A DNA stretch of 64,000 nucleotides. It comes from Pycnococcus provasolii (lineage: Eukaryota; Chlorophyta; Pseudoscourfieldiophyceae; Pseudoscourfieldiales; Pycnococcaceae). Each line of letters starts with the position of its first letter. Within the stretch, counting starts at the first letter, position 1. A program made the position numbers and the translations under genes. Positions 39,800-47,800 of the stretch are shown here, in pieces. The notes under the pieces were generated by a model. That model had not been told where the DNA came from, did no database searches, and worked only from the letters and a program-made list of their open reading frames with translations. The DNA lies in NCBI GenBank assembly GCA_938743325.2, contig OW568866.1:124001-188000 (forward strand), written 5' to 3'.

Positions 39800-40150
39800 G
39801 CACCAAGTCAACGAAGCCTGGCTCAACTTCTCCATCCTCCCATCTCACAATCTCATTCTTCTCCTCCTTTTTGAGTTGCTCAACCACCGACATTGATTTT
39901 TTTTTCCCCAAAAGTAACACCACATTCTTTCGCTCCATCTAACTTAACTCTGGCTGCAATAAATACGGGTGAACGAAGTTACCAACCAACCCCTTTCCTA
40001 AATACAACTCCGTAACCCTACCCGGTAACCCTAACCCTAACTCTTCGGTGTGTGTCCCATTGGAGGCACGCACGTACGTCACCGGCGATTGATTCTCCGC
40101 CAGTCAGCTTTCCTTTCCTTCCCTCCCATCCCTCCCCCTTCCGGAACTCC
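39800..40150. promoter_or_regulatory. 5' region of GatB with telomere-like tract
   Basis: A 351 bp spacer between two genes in tandem. A variant TAACCCTACCC at 40013 is followed by TAACCCTAACCCTAAC at 40026-40041, 110 bp upstream of the GatB ATG. A pyrimidine-rich leader follows. Confidence 0.6.
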
Positions 40151-42379
40151 ATGGCGCCTCGCCGCCTCCCCGGAGGATGCGCCGCGCTCCCTGGGCTGCT
40201 CTGGCGAAGTGCAAGCTATGGCAGAGACTGCCTTATTAACGCTACATCCATCCACCCTGCTCTTCCACTCTTAAGGTCGCTCGTCGGTTCCTCTGGGTCT
40301 TATCGCTCGTCTCTGGTCACGTCCCGCCCATCCTCGTCCTCCTCCTCGTCCTCCTCCTCCTCCTCATCGTCGTTTCCTCGCCCTCGCCTTATGGAGCAGC
40401 AACATCAGCAGCAGCAGCACACACCTTCGTACCAGGATACGCCACCAACACCATCCACGTCATCATCGTCACCATCAACATCACAAAGCAGCATCAGCAG
40501 CAGCAGCAGCAGTCACAGTCACACTCCTACCTCACACACACTGCTGCCGCCCACACCTCTCAGCTTAACCGTGGGACTGGAGGTGCACGCACAGCTCGCC
40601 CTGAGCACAAAACTGTTCAGCACAGCCAGGCCGCCCGACGAGCTCGGAAACGACGCCGCTCCTAACTCGCACGTGTCGCCGTTCGACGCGGCGATGCCCG
40701 GAGCTTTGCCACGACTGTGCGAGGAGGCGGTGCCCGCCGCGGCTAGAGTTGGACTTGCGCTCGCAGCGGACGTCGCGCCCATCGTTGCATTCGACAGGAA
40801 GCACTACACGTACTACGACCTGCCTCACGGCTTTCAAATCACGCAGAAAAGATACCCGCTGTGCACGAACGGATTCGTCGACGTGCACGTGGACGTGCCG
40901 CTGCCTCTGCCAATCGAGAGAGAGGGTGTCGCTGACAACAGCGTGCTGCCCGAAGGGGCACGGCGCGTGCGCGTCACGAGCGTTCAGCTGGAAATGGACT
41001 CGGGAAAGACCACGCACGGCAAGGATGGGAAAACGCACGTCAATTTGAATCGCGCGGGCATGCCGCTCGTCGAGGTGGTGACTGCGCCAGATGCGACGTC
41101 AGGCAAGGAGGCTGTGGGAGTTGCCAAGGCAATCATGCGAGCGCTGCGCGCTACGAGCTCGGGCGATGCGGACATGTCGAAAGGTCGCATGCGCGTCGAC
41201 GTGAACGTCGCCGTGTGGCCACCACGGGAGCAGTGGCTGAAGGCACGACGGGAAGGGAGACCGATGTCCCTGCCCATTGCGGAGGTGAAGAATCTCAACT
41301 CATTTCGGGCCATACGCCGCGCGGTGGAGTGCGAACAGGCTCGGCTGACAATGGCGTGGGAGCAGTTGAATGCCACCGATTCCCAGGAGGAATCGGCGTG
41401 TGACCATGCCTCCGATTCTGGTCATCCGCCAGCCATCAGCTCCGTCTTCGATGTGGAAGGTGACGAGGTGGCAGTTGTGCTCGACAAGGAGACGCGGCGC
41501 TTCAATCCTGGAACGAACTCGACGGAACGTTCGCGAAGAAAGGACACGGCGCTCGACTATCGCTTCCATCCAGAGCCTGACGTTGTGCCTCGCCTCGTGT
41601 CCCCTTCGGATGTGATGAAATGGCGAATGGAATCGGCGGCGCGCATCGAGGCGCACAATGCGCAGAGCCTGGGTGGAAGCGTCGAGGCTGCTGCCATCAA
41701 GCGCCTGCTCATTCGTCAGCACGCGCGTGGGCTCACGCCCCTGAGCGAGGCGATGCTTGGCCGGCTACAGGACGAAGGCGGTGCCGCTGGCGCGCGCTTT
41801 TTCCTCGCGCTTCACGGCGCATTCGCCGCGCTGTGCGGTGGACCGCACGAAGAAAGGGCTGCTGGCAGTGTTGGGCACGGCTGCGACGACCTTGCGCTGT
41901 GGATGCTTTCCACCTTGAAGGGTGTGCTGCGCAGGGTGCCCGAGATTGCCGACAAGGTGTCCGAGGGTACGGACGGCGAGTTTGCGCACGTGCCACCAGG
42001 AGGCTGCCCAGATCGGTGCGCAGAGCTGCTCATGCTCGTTCGTCGTGGCGAGCTCCCTCCCGCGGCATTTCGCGGCAAGCCTCTTGGCGCGCTGCTTCTC
42101 TCCGACCCATCCGTGGACGTGCGCACTGTCTTGATCGAGGCGCTCGGCGGCGCGTCCGAAGGCTCCGACCTCAACGCGCTGTGGAAGCACGCACTTTCGC
42201 TCCCTGGCGTGGACAAGCGCATTGCAAAGTACGCGCGATCGGGCAAGCGCGACGCAAAATCACGCGGTCGATTGGTTCAGATGCTCTCAGGCCTTTGCGT
42301 CAAGGCATCGAACGGCGGTGCGAATCCTCGCGACGTGGTTGCGTTCGTGGAGGCTCACGTCGACGATCTGGTAGACTAA
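40151..42379 (+). CDS. gatB: glutamyl-tRNA(Gln) amidotransferase subunit B, organellar
   Basis: GatB, with GatA and GatC, converts Glu-tRNA(Gln) to Gln-tRNA(Gln) in plastids and mitochondria. The ATG at 40151 (MAPRRLPGGCAALPG) gives 742 residues, longer than bacterial GatB (about 480). The extra length is an N-terminal presequence and a Ser/Gln/His/Pro low-complexity stretch (about residues 55-135). The catalytic domain starts with LTVGLEVHAQLALSTKLFS and continues with YYDLPHGFQITQ, TSVQLEMDSGKTTH and NRAGMPLVEVVTAP. An Asp/Ser-rich insertion precedes LDYRFHPEPD. The C-terminal YqeY-like domain ends VVAFVEAHVDDLVD. Dual targeting is usual for plant GatB but cannot be read here. Confidence 0.95.
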   Translation: MAPRRLPGGCAALPGLLWRSASYGRDCLINATSIHPALPLLRSLVGSSGSYRSSLVTSRPSSSSSSSSSSSSSSFPRPRLMEQQHQQQQHTPSYQDTPPTPSTSSSSPSTSQSSISSSSSSHSHTPTSHTLLPPTPLSLTVGLEVHAQLALSTKLFSTARPPDELGNDAAPNSHVSPFDAAMPGALPRLCEEAVPAAARVGLALAADVAPIVAFDRKHYTYYDLPHGFQITQKRYPLCTNGFVDVHVDVPLPLPIEREGVADNSVLPEGARRVRVTSVQLEMDSGKTTHGKDGKTHVNLNRAGMPLVEVVTAPDATSGKEAVGVAKAIMRALRATSSGDADMSKGRMRVDVNVAVWPPREQWLKARREGRPMSLPIAEVKNLNSFRAIRRAVECEQARLTMAWEQLNATDSQEESACDHASDSGHPPAISSVFDVEGDEVAVVLDKETRRFNPGTNSTERSRRKDTALDYRFHPEPDVVPRLVSPSDVMKWRMESAARIEAHNAQSLGGSVEAAAIKRLLIRQHARGLTPLSEAMLGRLQDEGGAAGARFFLALHGAFAALCGGPHEERAAGSVGHGCDDLALWMLSTLKGVLRRVPEIADKVSEGTDGEFAHVPPGGCPDRCAELLMLVRRGELPPAAFRGKPLGALLLSDPSVDVRTVLIEALGGASEGSDLNALWKHALSLPGVDKRIAKYARSGKRDAKSRGRLVQMLSGLCVKASNGGANPRDVVAFVEAHVDDLVD

Positions 42380-42391
42380 TGTTTTTATAGA

Positions 42392-42796
42392 CTATTTGTA
42401 AATGTGTAGATACATTAAAGTTCTTGCAAGAGTGCGCACTTGATTGATGCGGTTTCGACCTGCCTTCCAGGCTCGACGATAGACCCACACCTCGTAGCCT
42501 CGTAGGCGTACCCTGCCTTCCTCGCCGCCTCCGCCTTTTTTTTCCTTCACACCATAGACTAGGTGGTCTAGATGTGCGAGTCCAATTCCTGCCTGAGCGA
42601 ATTTTTGCTTCACCTCTCGATTCCAGTGTTGCGCGGCAGGATGATGCGCTCGTCCTAACGTGCCCAAGCGGTCCAAGTATCTGCGGTGCACAGCCGCCCT
42701 CTAGTAGTACTGTTATCCTCTATCAGATCTGGGTTCGTGCGCAACGCCTCGTATGCGAGCTCCTTGTCCTTCAGATATATCTGTAGAACGTGCATT
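42392..42796 (-). pseudogene. possible small gene or pseudogene with a frame break
   Basis: On the minus strand a protein-like start, MHVLQIYLKDKELAYEAL, runs from about 42796 and is lost after roughly 45 codons. A second frame then carries RYLDRLGTLGRAHHPAAQHW, WNREVKQKFAQAGI and GYEVWVYRRAWKAG to 42392. The two look like parts of one basic protein, reminiscent of an organellar ribosomal or RNA-binding protein, but I cannot name it. A sequencing error, a short unseen intron or a true pseudogene would all fit. Confidence 0.3.
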
Positions 42797-42873
42797 GATC
42801 CATCAATACTTAAAGATTGGTATTATTTGATTTATTTCAATGTTTTATTTTGTGTTACTTGTTTACCCATCCG

Positions 42874-43128
42874 TCACCCACGCGTGTAGCGCCGTAGCGC
42901 ATCCACACCCGCTTTCAAGGAAGGAGTCTCGTACGTCGGCCAAGGCCCTAAGTTGCGCGGGCTGCGCGTCACGGCGTACGTCGGTTTTGCCGTGACCCTC
43001 ACAAGCACTGGTAGCTTGTCCATGCCACCATCAACACTCGCCTTCGTGACGTGATGAACTCGCCAGATGAAGTTCCACAAGACGGTGAGGTCGTCTTGCT
43101 CCTCATTTCCCGCGAGGAGTCTCGCCAT
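42874..43128 (-). CDS. small ORF beside repeat copy 3
   Basis: An 84-codon frame from MARLLAGNEEQDDLTVLWNF to ALRRYTRG. The composition is protein-like (IWRVHHVTKASVDGGM, LVRVTAKPTYAVTRSP), but the family is unknown. Its ATG is 57 bp from repeat copy 3. The in-frame extension upstream is repeat sequence. It could be a small gene or a cut-off 3' exon. Confidence 0.35.
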   Translation of the reverse strand: MARLLAGNEEQDDLTVLWNFIWRVHHVTKASVDGGMDKLPVLVRVTAKPTYAVTRSPRNLGPWPTYETPSLKAGVDALRRYTRG

Positions 43129-43184
43129 AGTTGTCGCCTCCCCGCTCGACTTTGGCGCGTGCTTGTTTCGGAAATCGGAAACAC

Positions 43185-43422
43185 CGAGGCGCCGGCGCCG
43201 CGCCGAGGCGGTGCCGCCGCCTCTGGGCAAATATACACGGTGAAGGGCCTTCCAGAACCTCCCTACGCTTGCTTCGCGTAGGGAATGTGCGCGCCATTGT
43301 TGCATTTTGGCACGACCGGGAGCCGGAGCGGGATCCCACAGGGCCCTTTCCCAATCCTCGACCAGGGAAAGACACCAGCGACGGATCCCCTGCAGGGCAA
43401 AATCCACCGAACCTCCCCAACC
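43185..43422 (+). repeat. dispersed promoter-proximal element, copy 3 (full)
   Basis: About 238 bp, closely similar to 19531-19778 read on the opposite strand. The hairpin at about 43261-43283 keeps the same stem (CCCTACGC/GCGTAGGG), but its 7-nt loop is the reverse complement of the loop in copy 1. It ends 83 bp before the CBM25-SPP ATG and starts 57 bp from a small ORF on the other strand. GGGATCCC and GGATCCCCTGCAGGGC are present. Confidence 0.82.
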
Positions 43423-43504
43423 ATCTTCCCCAACCATCGTTGGCTCACGATCTTCTGCACTTGATCCACAATCTATATTGCCGTCTTTTCGTCCGCCATA
43501 CGCC

Positions 43505-44773
43505 ATGCCCGTCCCACTCGCGGCGCACTCCTGCACTTTGCCACGTCGCGCATGGTCGATAAGGGTTGCTGCGTCGCCGTCGTCATCGCCGTCGCCCTCA
43601 CCTGCGCCCTCACCTGCGCCCTCACCTGCGCCGTCGCCGTCGCCGTCGCCGCCGGGGGCGTCTACTGGAGTGCGCGTCGTGTACGAATCAGGATGGGCAA
43701 AAGCCATCGTCCACTTCTCCATCGGAGGTGCGCCCTGGAGCAACGCCGAGATGACGCGAGCACACGACGGAAAATTCGCTGCAGCTCTGCCAGTCGACCA
43801 GTCAACGTTCAAGGACGGCGCGCCGTTCGTCGAGCTCGTCGTCACGAACGGCGACGACGACTGGGACAAGCCACAGAGCGGGGGCAACTACAAGTACGTC
43901 GGCGTTGCGTGCAAGGAACTCGAGCTCAAGGATGGCAAGCTCGCACCAGCGGCAACACCTGTGCTCGTGGTCACGGACCTTGACGGGACGATGGTGGGCG
44001 ACGACGACTCCACCGCGGCGTTCAAGGCGTGGTGGGACGCGACCGGGCGAAAGCGAGGTGGCAAGCTAGCGTTCAGCACTGGACGCACGCTCACGCAGTT
44101 CGAGGCTCTATGCGAGGAGAAGGATGGCCTGCTTGCGAAACCTGACGTGCTCGTGAGCGCCGTTGGAACGCGCATTTACCTGCGCGACAACGACGGCGAC
44201 GGCACCTGGCGCGAGGACAAAGGGTGGACCGCGCGTCTCGACGACGGTTGGGACTACGACCGCGTGCGCGACGCGTGCTACGCGTGCCTCGGACAGGCGG
44301 GAGAGGAAAGATGCCATTTCAGGCCGAAGGAGGAAATGCACGAACACAAGGTGACAATGGGCATGCACGCGGACGTCGTGGACGCGGCGACACGCCTCCT
44401 GCGAAGCCTGCTTTCCGGCGCTGACGTGGAGGCGAAGGTGATCGTGAGCGGCACGGGCGATTGGAGGTACGTGGACATTCTCCCCGCCGGCGCGGGTAAG
44501 CTGGAAAGTCTCGAGTATGTGCGCACGTCGCTGTACGACTTCGATTCTTCGCAGACGCTCGCGTGCGGCGACAGTGGCAATGATTTGGACATGCTCCGAG
44601 GCCCTCATCGCTGCGTGGTGGTTGGCAACGCCCAGGAGGATGTGAAGCGCGCGATGCGAGGCGAGACCACTGCAAACGACGGCGTGCTAGACGCTCATGG
44701 TAGCTTGTTTGTCGCGAACGGCGAGGTGGCATTCGGCATTCTCGAGGCACTCGAGCACTTTGGCCTTCGGTAA
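43505..44773 (+). CDS. CBM25 starch-binding domain fused to sucrose-6-phosphate phosphatase
   Basis: 422 residues. The N-terminus (MPVPLAAHSCTLPRRAW) looks like a transit peptide, followed by a Ser/Pro/Ala linker made by 12 bp tandem repeats. A CBM25/53-type module lies at about 56-131: VVYESGWAKAIVHF, GGAPWSNAEM, and WDKPQSGGNYKY with the ligand-binding Trp and Tyr. The HAD phosphatase of the S6PP family follows: VVTDLDGTMVGDD (nucleophile Asp158), LAFSTGRTLTQFE, KVTMGMHADVV, GDWRYVDILPAGAGK and ACGDSGNDLDMLRG. Plant S6PP releases sucrose from sucrose-6-phosphate in the cytosol. A starch-binding module plus a likely transit peptide suggests a plastid, glucan-associated phosphatase. The substrate is uncertain. 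Confidence 0.85.
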   Translation: MPVPLAAHSCTLPRRAWSIRVAASPSSSPSPSPAPSPAPSPAPSPSPSPPGASTGVRVVYESGWAKAIVHFSIGGAPWSNAEMTRAHDGKFAAALPVDQSTFKDGAPFVELVVTNGDDDWDKPQSGGNYKYVGVACKELELKDGKLAPAATPVLVVTDLDGTMVGDDDSTAAFKAWWDATGRKRGGKLAFSTGRTLTQFEALCEEKDGLLAKPDVLVSAVGTRIYLRDNDGDGTWREDKGWTARLDDGWDYDRVRDACYACLGQAGEERCHFRPKEEMHEHKVTMGMHADVVDAATRLLRSLLSGADVEAKVIVSGTGDWRYVDILPAGAGKLESLEYVRTSLYDFDSSQTLACGDSGNDLDMLRGPHRCVVVGNAQEDVKRAMRGETTANDGVLDAHGSLFVANGEVAFGILEALEHFGLR

Positions 44774-44840
44774 GTTAAAGTTAAATAGACTATTGTTATA
44801 ACACAGAAGAAATTTTATTGAAATCATATATATAATAATT

Positions 44841-47800
44841 TTACACCTTACCATCGCCAACGACAAGCTTTAGGCAAGCGCGCGCCGCAGCCGTGGCGCC
44901 CACGTCGAATTGCGGATCCTCCACCTTCCTCAAAAGCGCTCGGTCCAGAGAGCCGCGCAGACGACGCACGAGAACGCCAACGCGAGCGGGAGCGCCGTAC
45001 TCCACCCACTTGCCAACGCGCACGAGGCTCTTTTCGTGCACAACCTCGAGCTCGCCACCAAACAGAAGCAGCGCGTACGGGCTTGCCATGGAGACAGCGC
45101 GAGCCACCACACGAGGCCTGCCCGCAAAGGCATTTTGCTTCGCCTTGCTCGCAGCCGCCTGCTGGAGCGGCTGCGTCTCAGCCTTGTCCGTAACCACGAG
45201 CCACGGGCACGCGTACTTGGAAATGTCAAAGGCGAGGCTGCTGGGATGCAGAAACACGCGGCTGCCGTCGGAGCTGAAGAACTTCACCTGGCTCGCGTCG
45301 CCGTCTGTGCGAACGCTGCCTCCAGAGGTCTCCACGTACGTCGCCTTAGGGTGCTGCACGCGAAGCACGTGCGGATAGTACGCAGCCAGCAGGGCAGCCT
45401 TGACGACGCGGTGCGGCGCCGGCGCGCCGAGAGCCGCGAGTGCGCTCGTGTCGTCCAGCGCGCGGCGCTGTCGCTCGACGAAATCCGCGTCGCAAAAGCC
45501 ACGCTCGAGCAAAGCCTCCGCAAATTCGATACGCGATGCCGCGATGTTAGACATCAGATTTCCGTCGGCGAAATGCGCTTCCGCGAAAGCGCGCGCACCG
45601 CGTTCGCCGTTGCGAGAGCGTGCACGACGCCAAGCGTCGAACGCGTACGCGTCCAACATATGATCACTTGCAACAGTCGTAGCTGCCTTGGCGCTCAGCG
45701 CGCCTGAAGGGTCCACCTCGTCCGCATCCTCGCCGTCGCGCACGGTTGGAAGGAGCAAGCTTCGAATCGCGAGCTTGCGTTCTTTGCGATCCTCCTCGCT
45801 CGCATCGTGCGCGGGCGGCGGGAACATGCTCTTCTCTCCGAGGCAAGCCGCGATGGTAAGCACCTCATCCAGGCAGCTGAGAATGCTGCCGAACACCAGC
45901 AGCTTGCCAACGCGTGGGTCCACCGGGAGGAGCGACAGATGCCTTCCAAGGGGCGTCAAAACCTCAAGAACGGGTGCGCTTGGCGATGTCTCATCGCTCA
46001 ACGCACCCATGGACCTGAGCGCATCCACGGCGGCATCCACCGACTCCTGAGGCGGCGCGGTGAGCGCCTCCGAGATCACCTCGCGCACCGGAACACGAGC
46101 GCCCAAAATCGCCTTGATGCGCAGTATCAGAGGCTCGAGCGGCGTTCGGACAATTTCGGGAGCCTGCTGGTGCGGCATGTCGCCCCAGAAAGTGAAGCGG
46201 CTGTATAGACGAACGCAGGCACCTGGTCGCGTGCGACCTGCGCGGCCGCGGCGCTGCTTCGCCGCCGCGCGGCTGCACCAAGTCTCGGCAAGAACGCTCA
46301 ACCCACGCGCCGCGTCGTGCCGACTCTCGTTCACCTTGCCAAAATCGATCACGTACTGCACGTCATCAATCGTCAAACTCGTCTCCGCGACGTTCGTCGC
46401 GAGGATCACCTTGACTGAATTTTTAGGCGGACGGGCAAACACCTTGCGCTGCTCGCGGGGAGGTAGCGAGCCGTGCAGAGGCAACACGAGAAGCCGATGA
46501 CCCACTTCATCCTCGCATAGGCGCATTCCTGGCTGGCTCGCGCTATCGAGTCTGCGCATGCACTTGAAGATTGGCGCCGCACCACTGAGGAAAACCAAAA
46601 TCGCCGGAGCTGCATCCGCCGCAGCTGGCGCGCGCTTGGCGCTTGGCGGGGGTATCAGGCCACCATCGCCGTGGCGAAGCAGCACAAGCCGCACCGCCTC
46701 CACAAGAATGTCCGGATTGAGAATCTCCTCATCCACCTGTTCAGTCGAGCGCCTCGTCGCCTCTCCGAGTTCCTCGAAGTGCTGCCTAGCGCGTGCCAGC
46801 TCGTCGCGCGCGAGACGCTTCGCCTCCGCCTCTTCACCAGCCTCCGCAGCTCGATCCGAAGCTGCGGTCGCGGGGGCATTCCACAACAATTCCTCTTCCT
46901 CGGGTGTGGGAACTTCCAAAGTAGGCTTCGCCGACGCAGGCGCCACGGGAAGCATCGGCGTTGCCGAGTCGTCGTCGTCATCGCCGCCGATGCCGCTGCC
47001 ATCCGCGAGTTCCTCCCACGAGTCAGCTTGAAGCGACATCGCTTCCAACCTTGCGCTTGCCGCCTCGGCTTCCAACCTTTCTCGATGCCTCGCTCGTTCC
47101 GCCAGCTTTTCACGCTCAGCAGCCTCAGCGAGCGCCGCCTTGGCTGCCGCCGCCTTCTGACCGCGCTTCGCATACTTCGATCCTTTGCCCACGCGATATC
47201 CCGTCATTTCAAACACGTCCTCGAGGAAGTGCTCACGCACAGGGTGTGTGAAGCCTGGGATGTGCATCGTTGCGCTTTCCATGCCGGCGCGTTCAAAGTA
47301 CTCGCAGAACAGGCTAGCATTTGCCGTCGCGGACATCATCACCGCCTTGAGAGGACGGTTGCCGCGCACACCGCCGGCTGACACACCCTTTGCGATGCGC
47401 TCCATGTCGCGAACCAGTGCACGCCGAAGCATGAGAAGCAGCAGGTCGCCCTCGACCGAGCGCTCGTGCACCTCGTCGACGACAACGTGCGTGACTCCAA
47501 CGAGCTTCGGGTCGCGGATGAGCATCTGAAGCAGCACACCAGTCGTGCAAAACAGAAGTCGAGTTCGTCGGCTCCGCTTCGTATCGAGTCGGACGGAATA
47601 GCCAACGACATCGCCGCATCTTTCCGACCGCTCACTTGCCACGCGCTCGGCAAGGCTGGTTGCCGCAACTCGTCGCGGCTGCGCGACGACGATAAATGCC
47701 GCGCCACCGTCGCCGTCTTCAATCCTCGACTCGAGTATGTACTGTGGCACTTGTGTCGACTTGCCACATCCTGTCTCACCACTCACCACCACGCAGGGTC

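Noticed and set aside
43307-43504. N-terminal extension of the CBM25-SPP protein through repeat copy 3
   Set aside because: The in-frame open stretch is repeat DNA. The ATG at 43505 starts a plausible transit peptide.
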